64,000 bases of DNA, taken from Epiperipatus broadwayi (Eukaryota > Onychophora > Udeonychophora > Euonychophora > Peripatidae). The notes below the pieces were generated by a model that was given only the letters and a program-made list of their open reading frames with translations, was not told the DNA's origin and did no database searches. Made by a program: the position numbers and the translations under genes. Location of the stretch: positions 9,472,963 to 9,536,962 of the forward strand of contig JAQFVV010006208.1 in NCBI GenBank assembly GCA_028023455.1. Reading direction: 5' to 3'. Below are positions 45,345-57,646 of this stretch, in pieces. The number at the start of each line of letters is the position of its first letter. The first letter of the stretch is position 1.

Positions 45345-45391
45345 TCTTCACTGAGGTGAACCATAAGCTCGAAACCAAATTGGTCTGGGGA
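45345..45391 (+). ncRNA. Degenerate hammerhead, group 3 unit 2
   Basis: The order is TCTTCA, CTGAGG-TGAACCATAAGCTC, GAAA, CCAAATTGG, TC, TGGGGA. GAAA, the GUC triplet, a five-pair stem III and stem I (six pairs with two G-U) are kept. One base seems to be inserted or changed after CTGAGG, which disturbs the core and stem II. A consensus of the group 3 copies would be a canonical hammerhead with GAGC-GCTC stem II. Confidence 0.6.
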
Positions 45392-45529
45392 TGAGGATTT
45401 TCCGATAGAGATTTTGAATTCTTTCTCTTTCGGCACTTATAATTAAAGCTTATTAGGAGCTAGTGGTAAGCTTTATCTGGTGAACATTTTAGTACAAGCT
45501 TAAAAGCAAGTTACACATTTTGTGTCTTA

Positions 45530-45605
45530 TTTTATTTTATTATATATATATATATTGTGCCTTTGTCTATATTTTATTTTATTATATATATATATATTGT
45601 GCCTT
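45530..45605. repeat. Tandem duplication of TA run and element end
   Basis: TTTTATTTTATTATATATAT followed by TATATTGTGCCTTT occurs twice, about 48 bp apart, at the border of the ribozyme dimer and element copy B. Confidence 0.8.
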
Positions 45606-46559
45606 TTTCTATAGGTTGGTAATAGTTCATAACAGTCAATTACTAAAAATTTTAAATTTTAGAATATGTTCTTTTAATACATTAATTATAGTTTGTCGAT
45701 TATATTTTTAAAGTACAATTTAAAGCTAAAGAAAATATGTGGTATATAAAATTATAGCGAATCATTTAAAAAGTAGTTAAGTAAAGTTTAAAATATTGTT
45801 TCATATGGTTGTAAAAGCTGGCCATATTAAATAACACAGCTATAAAAATTAAAAGTATATTTAATAAATTCGATTTTAATAGTTTAAAACTGATAAGTTA
45901 ATAAATACAGTGTTTAAATTTATAATCATATGTAATAGTCAATATTAATATAATATATTTTAAAAATAAATTTTATGATGGTGAGAATTGTATTTAATTC
46001 TATATTTTCTAAATTGTTCTTCCAAATTTTATAATTATATTATTAAATATAATAAGTGTATCGATTTTATTAGTCTAGGCAGAGAAATAGATTGAAAATC
46101 GTCTGTCAAAGTTATTGATCATGTGACTTGTATATTACATACGTTCACACACACGCTTGTTTGAATTAATAACAAAGTTTAAAATATTTTAAAAGTTATA
46201 TTATAGAATTGGATGGAATTATTGCCTATCATAAAAGTAAATAGTATTAAACATTAAGTTAACTATCGTATAACATGCTTAAATGATGTAACAAAGATGA
46301 ATACATTCATAATATAAAAATTAAATATTTTATTTAAATAAAAATAGATAAATTGAATATTAAGAAATGGAATAAGTTATTAAATGTTATTTTAAAAGTT
46401 ATTTTAAATGTTTAAATAGTTTTAATAAAATAATAACTGAAGTAAAAGTGGAATTTTAAATAATATTTTTTAAATTTTATTACGTCATAATTTCTAATTT
46501 TGAAATTCAATTCTACTATAAACTAAAAATATGTAAATTTGTTCTCAAGCTAAAGTAAG

Positions 46560-46625
46560 AATTAACCAATAGGAATAGGTATTCTTACAGACTATAAATA
46601 TGATTTGCACGGGGGTATAAGGGGA
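46560..46625 (+). promoter_or_regulatory. CCAAT and TATA block of the element, copy B
   Basis: ATTAACCAATAGGAATAGG is followed by ACTATAAATATGATTTGC and the GC-rich CACGGGGG. The block is conserved with copy A, while much of the surrounding DNA has drifted. Confidence 0.5.
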
Positions 46626-46903
46626 GATTAATAATGTATTGAAACCAGAGAAAGGTAAATTATAACTATCAAAAAGATAGTATTTAAAAATTTTTATTTT
46701 AGTCAATTTTTTTAGTACTTTCTTATCGTTTTATTTGCAAAAAAACTAATTGATAATTTTTAAAAGTATTTTTTGCAAAAGAGAGTTTTAAAATATAATA
46801 ATTTAGAAACTTCGTGGAAATGATTTTCTAATTTTTTTAAGTACTTACAGTCGTATTTTATCTAAAAAAATTTAACCTAAACTTCGCAATAAAAAATGGA
46901 TAT

Positions 46904-47489
46904 ACTGTGTGCTATGTTCGGACTCTAATTACATACAGCAACTTATTCTGTTTTGGCGAACATGTACTAGCATATATAGTTTTAAAGAAAAGAACTCTCA
47001 GAGTGACAGTCAGGTTAAACTATTTAATAACAATTTAGAAAAGGTTACAGAGTATAATTAGTTACAACGAATTATGGTAATCAAAAAGTATACAAAATTT
47101 TACGTAAGTAATTTTACCGTACTTTCATCTGTGCCATTAGGCTTACTAATAAATAATAATATAGACCGAGTTGGCCTTTAAAGTTGCCTAGATCCCTCCT
47201 TTGTACCTTCAGCGGGGATTCACTGGGTAAGAAAAGCCAGTCCAGGTCCTTCTTCTGATTTAGAGTGTCCGATCTTCAGCACCAGATATCTTTTATAGTT
47301 AGTTCCCCTTCCAGACTGTGAGCATAGGATTCTGTGGACATTCTCCCCCATTGGTCATTTATATCCATAACTATTCCTATTGGTTTGCAGTGCTACATGC
47401 TCAATCCGGTTTAAAAATCATGCTCGATCTGAGTAAGTCTATACAACTTGTGTGCACGTGATTTGATTAGCGCAGCACACAGCACTGTG
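46904..47489 (-). mobile_element. Solo-LTR-like insertion with 6-bp target duplication
   Basis: The insert (46910-47483, 574 bp) splits copy B and is flanked by ACTGTG at both ends. Copy A has the uninterrupted site. On the minus strand it has two CCAAT boxes (AACCAATAGG, GACCAATGGG) and then AACTATAAAAGATATC, a good TATA box, and its composition is clearly richer in G+C than the host element. No coding part is present. The ends approximate TG...CA on the minus strand with extra bases. A solo LTR fits best. Confidence 0.6.
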
Positions 47490-50400
47490 GAATAAAATGG
47501 ATATAAATTGTAATACTGTAAAAATGTTTGGAATATTTATTGATACAGCTTTATTAATATTTCACCGAAGAACTGTTTTGGTACATATAAAAACCACAGC
47601 TCAGACATTATACGGAGTCTAAAAAAATGTATTGAAATGTATTATTTATAAGTTTATCCAAGATTTATTTTTAAATAGTAATAAGACAATTATATTTCAT
47701 GAATTATTTTATATAATATGATATTCAAAGGAGTAAAATGTTATATCCATTCTGAAGGTAACATTTTTATTTATTTATTTTTTAAAGTGTTATATAAAAA
47801 TACCAAACGAAAGTTTAAATGTATTAAGAAGGAAACTTATATAAAAAAGTGAACATATAGTTGAATAAAAGATGGATCCATGGAAATACAAATAGTACTT
47901 AAAAGTTTATTGAATATTTTTAAAGTTAAATTAGATGGATTGATGCATCGGATATGCAGAGAATATTGGTAGAGAAGATTAAGAAGCTTCACAGGATTAA
48001 TTAATATTATGATTTAATAATTATCATCCTAAATACTAAAACCAAGGATTATTTTCTATAAATTTTACTAAATGGATTAATAATTATTTTTATTTTAAAC
48101 TTTAACGCACTTGGAGGAGAACATTTTTAAAAACTCTAGAGAAAATAATAAACATTTTGGACTTATCAGGAACTATCATCAAGAAAATATGTAATTATAG
48201 TTTTGATTCCTTTTATTTTGTTAACCTAGTTTAAATCTAAATTTTTATATAAGATTAGGGAAAACATAAAAACATTAATTTATTAATATTAAAATTTTAT
48301 AATATAACAATCTAATAATGTAGCTAAAAATATTTTAATATAAAGTGTATGGGTGTGAATTTTTTTTTATATCTGCAATGTTCAAGTGGATAAAGGAAGC
48401 CTACTGAACACGATGACTAGATAAAGGTTATTGGTAATAATAATAACTATTGATAATTTATAATGTATATATTTTTTGTTTTCTTTAGATCATTCATAAA
48501 TTGGAAGAATGAAGTGTAAAAGTTTTTTTACTTATATGCACCGCATTTCATACAACATTTTAAAAAACATTATGAGATAGGATTGATTTGAAAATATGCA
48601 TACGGCGATTTTTTTTTTATTAGTGATATAATCCAACATAACAAATAGTTATGTGATTCTTTTAAAATTTTCATGTTAGGATATTCAAATATTGTCTAAA
48701 TAAATTGTATATGATTAGACATATAGAATAATGAAGTAAGAAGACTTTTCTTGTGGAACAGCTAGATTGTTTAACTATTAATGAATTTTATTTATTGTTT
48801 TGTAAATGCAGATAGTTATTTATCGATGTAAGATGTGGAAAATCTTGAGAAATAATGTTGAGATAGTGGCTTGGAAGTACTTAGTGAACAGGAAACCAAG
48901 TGATGTTTTAAGAAATAGGATGTTATAAGGAATGGAAATAATATTTAGTCTTTATGTGAATATCAGCATAGTTAACAAAGCCCTATGACTGATACACATT
49001 TTATTTGGACAGTGTTTATATTTCTTTAAATATTTGATGTTCTAATAAAGCTAAAGAAATAGCTTTAACATCGTCCCTGTACTAGAGGATATTAGGCAGG
49101 TAAATGTCATACCTCTTCGCACTGTACCATGATTTTGAGATATGTTAAGAGTAATACTCTAGTATTCTTCCTTAATCCTATGCATCTGTTTTCGCTATCT
49201 TTATTTCATGTAACTGCATCGTTTAGTAAGATATGTTTAAGAGAAATGATAAATAATTTAGAACTTAGGTTATGCTATCGTTTTGTATAAGATTGGTTTA
49301 TTTGCTTAGAAGGAATAGGACGTTATAACTTAAAATTGAAGATCCAAAGTATCCTAAGGAAAGAAAAGAATCATAGAATATATTTTGAATGTTATTTCGG
49401 AAATGAAATATAAACTTTTTTAAAATAAAATATCTAAACAAAGATATTTTCTTTAAAGTGATAATAATTTTAAATGCTTTAGTATTATTTTTTTAAGAGA
49501 AAAATAAGTATTGCATATTTTTAAAATACAATAGTACAAAGTAAATTATGTAAACAATATGCATAGTATATTTTTTGTTTATTGATTAACAGAAATATAT
49601 TGATGATTACACTTATATCATACTAAAGTAAGGCTTAAATAAGAATATATTATGATTAGTAAACATTGTGTGATAAATACTGAAAACTAGTACTGAATTT
49701 TGGATAATATTTTGTGTAACATCTTTGACTTTGCAAGATGAAATTTTTTTTAATATTTTGAGAAATCCATACTCATTATAAAATTTTATTTTCTATAGAA
49801 TGTTTTCTAAGTATGAATTTTTTTAAAATAAGATAGTTTAATAATATTAAGGATAAAATGCTGTTGCTAATAAAGTAGATAAATATATTTGTAATAAGTT
49901 AACCATAATGAGAAACCAAATAGTAACATTTTTTTAAAATTTTGTCCTAAATCTAAATAAAGATATAATTGAAATATAAATTATTTTTTTTATAACCCGG
50001 TAGATCAAACTGTAAAGTAAAAAAAAAAGTTAAGGATATCCACTGTAAATAGTGTAAATAAATTGTTTATTTATTTGTTGTTAGTAATAAACTTTGTTAA
50101 ATTTTGTTATTTCAAAAATTTTGTGTCCGAGTTATTTATTTCTCCACATCGCTGCATGAAATCACGATATATGCATAATAATTGAAACAAATATATAATT
50201 TTGCACAAAAGATAAATAGAGAATTATTTTAAGAATTTTAAATATTTTATTGGTATTCATTATAATTAAATAATCATAATCTTACATTATTTTATTGGTC
50301 ATAAATCAGTTATCACAATATTATATTAAATTATATGCTATCAGTTGCCACACATATTTTGTTTGTAAAATTATTAAAATGCTACCATGTATTTATTATA

Positions 50401-51089
50401 TCATTACATGAAGATATAAGATCATATTATATTATTTCATTATTTTATTATGGTAATAAAATTATAGTAAAAAGAAAAGATATACAGAATTAGTTAAACA
50501 ATGAAGAATATTATTACTGTTATTTATTATTATTAGTTTCAGTGTAGTAGATTATGACATAAAATCCCTTCTCATATTTTACTATCGTATTTTTAAATTA
50601 ACTTAGAATAAACTTTATGAACCTGAGATTATTTTATTTGAGCTAGATTATTACAAATAAAAGATTAAGACTTAATTATTAGTTTAATCTTAGTGAGTAG
50701 AAGTTATTAAAGTCGTAAGAATACTATGAGTTTGTTATTTGAAATAGTAATAAAAGGGGGGATAGTGTTCTTATGCCATTGAGGTAGTATCCTGTGGGAT
50801 ATTGGCTCAATGTAATCTATCTTGTCACCTGTATTTTCACTTCATGTCTCATGAAAATATTAAATATTTATTTAATTTATTTTTATAAACTGAACCTTAT
50901 TCGTATTTTAAATTTGAACTAGTGAAACATTTTAATTTTAATGCTGAATATTTTAGTTATTAATTATTAACTGAGATAGAACCCGTTTTATTTCATATCA
51001 TATATTATCTGAAAGTGAGGATGCACAAGATTACAGGTTAAAATATATATAAAAGTATAATATCCATTATAAAAAATATTATATGTAAT

Positions 51090-51233
51090 ATACAAACAAT
51101 TTAACAGTAAAAAATATTATATTTTAAATTCTTTAGTAGAGCTTTCAATTACATAGTAATTACTACGTAATTGAAAGCACTACTAAAGAATTTAAAATAT
51201 AATATTTTTTACCATTAAATTGTTTGTTTGTAT
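51090..51233. repeat. Near-perfect palindrome between copies B and C
   Basis: The left arm begins TACAAACAATTTAACAGTAA and the right arm ends with its mirror AAATTGTTTGTTTGTATA. The centre is ATAGTAATTACTAC at about 51155. The arms are about 65-70 bp with only a few differences, better matched than copies B and C on either side. It may be a young foldback that inserted between them, or the seam of an inversion. Confidence 0.8.
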
Positions 51234-51236
51234 ATA

Positions 51237-54200
51237 TATATTCTAACCTCTCCCACCGCTCGTCCTCCAAAATTTATATAGTGTTTAAATTCCGGGTTCT
51301 AGCTCAGTTACCAAATAAATAAATAAAATATCCAGCATTAATTAAAAATGATTACTAGCTCTAATTTTTAAATACAAATACGGTTATATTTTTAAAAATG
51401 AATTAACAAATATTTACTATTTTCATGAGACATGGAGTGACGATACGGGGAACGAGATAGACTACATTGAGATATTATCCACATGATACTATCTCAATGG
51501 CATAAGAACACTATACTCCCTTTTTACTATATCAAATAACTAACTCATAGTATTCTTACGACTTTCTAAGCTCTATTCACTACGATTAAAATAATAATCA
51601 TATCTTAATATTATTTATAATAAGAATCTAGCTCAATTAAATAAAAATGAAAATAAATAAAATAAAATAAAATCTCAGGTTCATAAATTGTATTCTAACT
51701 GATTTAAAATTACGGTAGTAAAATATGAAAAGGGAATTTTATGTCATAATCTACTACACAGCAATTAACAATAATAAATAATAATAATAACAATAATAGT
51801 ATAATATAATCTTATTTCTTCCTAAATGAAATAAATAAATACGTACGTGGTAGTATTTTAATAATCTGACAACAGAATACGTGTGGCAACATTAGCATAT
51901 ATTTTAATGTAATATTGTGGCAACCTACTTATGACCAATAAATAATATAAAATTATGATCTTTTAATTTTTTAATATACTAATAAATTCTCAAAATTATT
52001 ATAACACTTTTATGTTCACCTTTTCGTGCAAAACTATATATCTGTTTCAATTATAAATGTATCGTGATATCATGCATCCATGTGGAGAAATAACAACGAG
52101 GACACAAAACTTTAAAATAAATTTACAACAAAGTTTATTAATAACATAAATAAATAACAATATTTTACATTATGTACATTGGATGTCCTTTGCTCTCCTA
52201 TCTCAAAATTATTTTACTAGTTTATAAAAATGAAAATCAAACTTCTATTTATTTTTCCTAGTTAACTCTTATCTTTTAAATGCTTAAGAAAATACAGTAT
52301 TATTATTATTGGATTTCTTATTATGGTTAGCTTGTTACAAAATGTATTTTACATATGATTATCATTAACGCTTTGTATCCCTACTATTATTAAAATTATA
52401 TTTTTACAAATTTACATTCGTATTAAACATTCTACAAAACAATAAAATTCTAGTTTTATATTAGTTGTATGGAATCCTACAAATTCAAACATTCTTCTAC
52501 ATTCGGTATTAGGTTTTATTGTTCATTATCCGATGTTTATTATTCCTAATATTCTCATTCAAGCCTTACTTCGGATGATAATTACAACTATTAACATACC
52601 ATGCACAAATATATGTTTACTACACACTATTGAATTATTTCTTAATAAATATGCAATACTTATTTTCTAAATATTATTTAAACATTCAAATTTTATTATC
52701 ACTTTTAATAAAAAAAAAAAAAAAACTTTGTTTAGATTTCTCTTTAAAATCTTATATTCATTTCCGAATTAATTTTAAACTGTATTATATGATTCTTTCC
52801 CTCTTTATGATATTTTGGACTTTCAATTTTAAAGTTACACAATTCTAACACATTCCAGCAAATAAACTATTCTTACATAAACGATAACATATCTTCAATT
52901 CTATTTTATTCATTATTTCTTTGAAAATATCTCTCTGACCGATGCAGATTCACGAAATAAGGATAGCGAAGATAGATGCATAGGATCAAAATATAACTAG
53001 AATATTACTCATCATAAACCTTGACAATAATGGCACAGTGAATTTAAAGACACTATAGAGGAGTGACCTTTATCTGTCTACCAACCTCTATTATAGGAGT
53101 GATGCTAAAGCTATTTCTTCAGCTTTATTATAACATCAAAAAGTTTAAAGATATGCAAAAACACTGTCCAAACTATATGTGTTCAGTCATAGGACTTAGT
53201 TAACTATACTGAAATCACACAAACTAACTATGATCCAAATACTTTATTTTTCTTATTTCTTAACAAAACATCATCTTGGTTTCCTCTCCACTAGTACTAC
53301 CAAGTCACTATCCGATCTTATTTCTCGAGATTTTTCTATACGGTACATCGACAAATTCCTATCTGCATTTCTAACAATAATAAAATTCATTTATTTCAAA
53401 ACTATTCCGCTGTTCTTTAAGAAAATCTTTTTACTACTTTCCTCGTATATTTTTATCATATACAAACTATTTTAAAATATCTGAATACCTTATCATATGA
53501 AAGTTCAAAAGAATCACATAATTGTTCTATCGAATTATATTATTAATATACTTTAAATAACTTATTGCATGCATATTCAGAATTACTCCTATCTCATAAT
53601 ATGTTTTAAAATGTTGTATAAAATGTGTACATATAATTTAAACTTTCACACATCATTCTTAATCAATAGATGATCTAAAAAAAAAATACATTATGCATTA
53701 TAAATAAATATCAAAATTATCAAACGATCTTTATCTTCTCGATCGCGTTCTGTAGGCTTCACCATCCCATTGATTCTTGTAGATATAAGAATTCCATACA
53801 TACACTTTATTTTTAAAACAATATTTCTATAATTCTATTAAGCTATTATATTTAAATCTCATTATTATTAAATTTATGTTTATATGTTTTCCCTAATCTC
53901 ACATAGCATTTTATATTTTAAAATATAATTAGTAAAAAATATTTAAATTATATTTACGGTACTTCTTTATCGAATTTTCTTGAAAATTGTTCATATTAAA
54001 GCTAAAAAAAAATATATTATTTCTTCTTCAGTCACTTAATGTTCTATTTTAAGGCAAAACAATTCTTGCTCTGTTTAATAAATATTCATAGACGACAATC
54101 CTTGGTTTTCACAATATTGAATACAATTATTAATTCATGATATCAATTTATCCTGTAAAGAAAAAAACGTCTCCATATTCTCTTCTAATATTGTCTGCTA

Positions 54201-55857
54201 ATATTTTCCCGCGCGACTTTTACGATGCATCCTCTAGGTATTTTTATTTAAATATTTAATAAAATTTTTCTGTTTCCATGGATCCATTTTCATTAAGTAA
54301 TTTAATTTTATATTTTTTAAATCAAGCATTTCCTCCATTGAATACATTATAATACTTTTTAATTCCTCTCAGAGAAAGTTTTTCTGTTCCTTTCCATAAA
54401 ACGCATATTAGCACTTTCATATTATTCTATAACTTTTTTTTCTTTCTTTGAAAATTCTGGTACTATATTTTTATAATGTTTCTTTTTAAAAGATAAACAC
54501 TCTTTCTTCATTATACATTTACATAATTTTTCTTTATAATAAAAACGCATATTAAATTTTTCCATAGAGAAGAATAAAATAACTTCAAAGTAGCCTTATA
54601 AAATGGTGCGTCATAATTTTTTCCTGACGGCAAGTAACTTCTCTTTTAAGTTTTCATATAGCGTCCCGATTATATTTCTCTGAGTGACAATAATAAGTTT
54701 CTGGTTGAGCATAAATAAAGCTGTACTAATGCACTTTCCAAATATTTTTCCTTTAGCAATATTTTTAGGTATTTTTTCTTGTACTTCCATTTTACTGTAA
54801 GGTTTTGGTTAAACTCGAATAAAACATCCTGGTAAGATAACTTTTAAAATTAGCAATCCATGTAGAGGTAGTCAAAATATTATATGTTAAAAAAGAACTT
54901 TTAAAATAAATACGAAATTTTAAATTTATATCACTTTTCTAGCTACGGTGTTATCAGCTAAAAAATATGTTACTTTCTCTTTCACTTACACATTACTTCT
55001 CCCCCCGCTCCATCTAATTCTTATCTTTTGTCTGCCAAATTACCTCCGTTGATTGGTTATTGACCTTTTAGCCTGAACAAATTTACACATTTTAGTTTTA
55101 TAACAGACTAGACTTTTAAAATAAAGAATTGATGACGTAATGTCTGAAATATTATTTAGACTAGTATTTTTAAACTCAATTATAATTTTATCAAAATCAT
55201 TTAAACTTTTAAAATAATTATTAAAATAATATTTAATATTTTAACTTTTACTTTAATGATCGATGGCAATTATATTTAGTTTCATAATTCACAAACTTTT
55301 TTATTATTCTAACAAGTGTGTGTGTGAAGGTATATAATATACAGTCACATGTTTACTAACTTTATCAAATGATTTTTTATTTACGTCTCGGTCTAAATTA
55401 CCAAAACTGATATATTTTATAAAATTTGGAAAATAACTTAAAACTTGTAGAACTAAATATAATTCTCACCATCTTAAAGTCTATTTTAAAATATACTCTA
55501 TTAAATTTGAATATTAACTATAATTATAATATTACATATAGCATTTATTTAATTTATTAGTTTTAAAATATTACACTCGAATTATTAATATATTTTTAAC
55601 TATTTATAGCTGTGTTATTTTATATGGCCAGCTTTTACAACCATAAGCAAGGATATCATTTAGCTTTATTTAACTGTTTTCCTTTAAATAATCTATTACA
55701 TTTTTATATACCAGGTATTTTCAGCTTTAAATTGTACTATAAAATCTAATTATCCTATTATTATTTATATATCATACAAATATAACTTAAAATTTAAAAT
55801 TTTTTTAGTAATTGACCTTTCTACCTTATTATGACCTACAGACAAGGGCACAATATA
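51237..55857 (-). mobile_element. Unidentified element of about 5 kb, copy C
   Basis: This copy has the same orientation as copy A and is head to head with copy B. Shared stretches include CTCAATGGCATAAGAACACT (51495), TAGTATTCTTACGACTTT (51550) and GGCCAGCTTTTACAACCATA (55628). The first 60 bp differ from copy A apart from TTCTAACCT. The CCAAT box is kept (AATAACCAATCAACGG, minus, near 55050). The coding remnant near 54600-54800 reads STALFMLNQKLIIVTQRNII on the minus strand. Its right end runs into TA repeats and then the group 2 ribozyme array. Confidence 0.75.
54590..54800 (-). pseudogene. Decayed ORF of the unidentified element, copy C
   Basis: A minus-strand frame reads MEVQEKIPKNIAKGKIFGKC, then STALFMLNQKLIIVTQRNII and GTLYENLKEKLLAVRKKL, then a stop. 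It aligns with the frame at 28127-28468 of copy A. The residues kept in common between three decayed copies show an ancestral protein. No domain is recognised. Confidence 0.5.
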
Positions 55858-55985
55858 TATATATATATGATAATATATATATATATATGATAACAGATGG
55901 TGTTCTACCAAAAACACTGTCAAGCGTAGTTTTCTGTTTACATAAACGTCAGAGCGAGCATTCACTATCTCTAACTTTAATTCCA

Positions 55986-56029
55986 CTTTCAGATCATGAT
56001 TTCAAGCTATTTGCTATCGTCAGTGAAAG
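55986..56029 (-). ncRNA. Hammerhead ribozyme, group 2 array unit 1
   Basis: On the minus strand: CTTTCA, CTGACGA, TAGC-AAATA-GCTT... (stem II AGC with GCT), GAAA, TCATGA, TC, TGAAAG. Stem I is six perfect pairs; stem III is A-U, U-A, C-G closed by AU; the triplet is AUC. Position 7 is C, which the fold tolerates. Position 10.1-11.1 is U-U in place of G-C, the one clear departure from the consensus. Confidence 0.8.
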
Positions 56030-56395
56030 ACAGGAATAAGAAACTAGATCTAAAGACAAACTCTGAGCATTTATGAAACAGTTTCTATTCAGCTTGCAAG
56101 CGTGAATCTTTTAGACACGTTAATGTCTTCAAACTCAGCATAGCAAGCCAGATAGCTACATGGGTCTGATCTCAGTTGAGCATCACCACATAGTAGAAGC
56201 CTCTGCAATATACATCATTGCAAGAAAGACCTCAAAGGTACATTTATGAAAAACAAAAAAACACAAGTTAAAAAAAACTTGCTAATGCTTGTATTTATGA
56301 TAACAGATGGCATTCTACCAAAAACACCGTCAAGTGTAGTTTTCTGTTTGCATAAACGTCAGAGCGAGCATTCACTATCTCTAACTTTAATTCCA

Positions 56396-56439
56396 CTTTC
56401 AGATCATGATTTCAAGCTATTTGCTATCGTCAGTGAAAG
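56396..56439 (-). ncRNA. Hammerhead ribozyme, group 2 array unit 2
   Basis: The motif is identical to unit 1 over the whole 44 nt (CTTTCA, CTGACGA, stem II, GAAA, stem III, TC, TGAAAG). Cleavage here and in unit 1 would release a monomer of 410 nt. Confidence 0.8.
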
Positions 56440-56803
56440 ACAGGAATAAGAAACTAGATCTAAACACAAACTCTGAGCATTTATGAAACAGTTTCTATTC
56501 AGCTTGCAAGCGTGAATCTTTTAGACACGTTAATGTCTTCAAACTCAGCATAGCAAGCCAGATAGCTACATGGGTCTGATCTCAGTTCAGCATCACCACA
56601 TAGTAGAAGCCTCTGCAATATACATCATTGCAAGAAAGACCTCAAAGGTACATTTATGAAAAACAAAAAAAACAAGTTAAAAAAACTTGCTAACGCTTGT
56701 ATTTATGATAACAGATGGCATTCTACCAAAAACACCGTCAAGCGTAGTTTTCTGTTTACATAAACGTCAGAGTGAGCATTCACTATCTCTAACTTTAATT
56801 CCA

Positions 56804-56847
56804 CTTTCAGATCATGATTTCAAGCTATTTGCTATCGTCAGTGAAAG
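56804..56847 (-). ncRNA. Hammerhead ribozyme, group 2 array unit 3
   Basis: The motif is identical to units 1 and 2. The distance to unit 2 is 408 nt. Confidence 0.8.
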
Positions 56848-57212
56848 ACAGGAATAAGAAACTAGATCTAAACACAAACTCTGAGCATTTATGAAACAGT
56901 TTCTATTCAGCTTGCAAGCGTGAATCTTTTAGACACGTTAATGTCTTCAAACTCAGCATAGCAAGCCAGATAGCTACATGGGTCTGATCTCAGTTCAGCA
57001 TCACCACATAGTAGAAGCCTCTGCAATATACATCATTGCAAGAAAGACCTCAAAGGTACATTTATGAAAAACAAAAAAACACAAGTTAAAAAAACTTGCT
57101 AACGCTTGTATTTATGATAACAGATGGCATTCTACCAAAAACACCGTCAAGCGTAGTTTTCTGTTTACATAAACGTCAGAGCGAGCATTCACTATCTCTA
57201 ACTTTAATTCCA

Positions 57213-57256
57213 CTTTCAGATCATGATTTCAAGCTATTTGCTATCATCAGTGAAAG
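57213..57256 (-). ncRNA. Hammerhead ribozyme, group 2 array unit 4
   Basis: This unit has the fully canonical CTGATGA at the first core block; the other blocks are the same as in units 1-3. The distance to unit 3 is 409 nt. Confidence 0.8.
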
Positions 57257-57646
57257 ACAGGAATAAGAAACTAGATCTAAACACAAACTCTGAGCATTTA
57301 TGAAACAGTTTCTATTCAGCTTGCAAGCGTGAATCTTTTAGACACGTTAATGTCTTCAAACTCAGCATAGCAAGCCAGATAGCTAACATGGGTCACAACA
57401 GTTTCTATTCAGCTTGCAAGTGTGAATCTTTTAGACACATTAATGTCTTCAAACTCAGCATAGCAAGCCAGATAGCTACTATGGGTGATGCTTAACTCAG
57501 ATGAGCCAGACTCCATTCAGCTATCTGGCTTGCTATGCTGAGTTTGAAGACATTAACGTGTCTAAAAGATTCACGCTTGCAAGCTGAATAGAAACTGTTT
57601 CATAAATGCTCAGAGTTTGTGTTTAGATCTAGTTTCTTATTCCTGT

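Larger units (their letters stand above)
44886..45540 (+). repeat. Group 3 ribozyme repeat, tandem dimer of about 415-bp units
   Basis: Two direct units lie head to tail, with the ribozyme parts at 44930-44979 and 45345-45391. Between them AATGTACCCTTGAAGG, GTGGTGAAACTGAACTGAAT and CCATATAGCTATCTGG align with the backbone of the group 2 array at 56-58 kb. The ribozyme core itself is different. The shared GAGCTAGTGGTAAG appears in both units. The array ends in a TA run at the edge of element copy B. Confidence 0.75.
45596..51050 (+). mobile_element. Unidentified element of about 5 kb, copy B
   Basis: This copy runs opposite to copy A; for example TTGTAAAAGCTGGCCATA near 45810 mirrors 29330-29350, and TAGTATCCTGTGGGATATTG near 50790 mirrors 25010-25030. 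The sense strand is plus here. A CCAAT box at about 46563 is followed by ACTATAAATATG near 46595. The decayed coding part is cut by a solo-LTR-like insertion at 46910-47483. AATAAA at about 50087, followed by T-rich sequence, may be the poly(A) signal. It is nearer to copy A than to copy C. Confidence 0.75.
55889..57500 (-). repeat. Group 2 ribozyme array, direct part (about four 409-bp units)
   Basis: Units start GATAACAGATGG and repeat almost identically. The ribozyme motifs at 55986, 56396, 56804 and 57213 are 410, 408 and 409 bp apart. Each unit also has CTTGCAAGCGTGAATC, ACTCAGCATAGCAAGCCAGA and a small hairpin with an A run (AAGTTAAAAAAAACTT). Short partial units close the array (57390-57486). 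The ribozymes read on the minus strand. The near identity of the units points to recent amplification. TA runs flank the left end. Confidence 0.9.

Noticed and set aside
45596-55857. A recent inverted duplication giving copies B and C
   Set aside because: B is closer to A than to C by eye, so separate insertions of one family fit better.
55765-56449. Short conserved protein frames repeated in the 56-58 kb array (HKRQSEHSLSLTLIPLSDHD)
   Set aside because: The frame recurs because the DNA unit recurs. It spans the ribozyme, and the unit has no start or stop arrangement that suggests coding.
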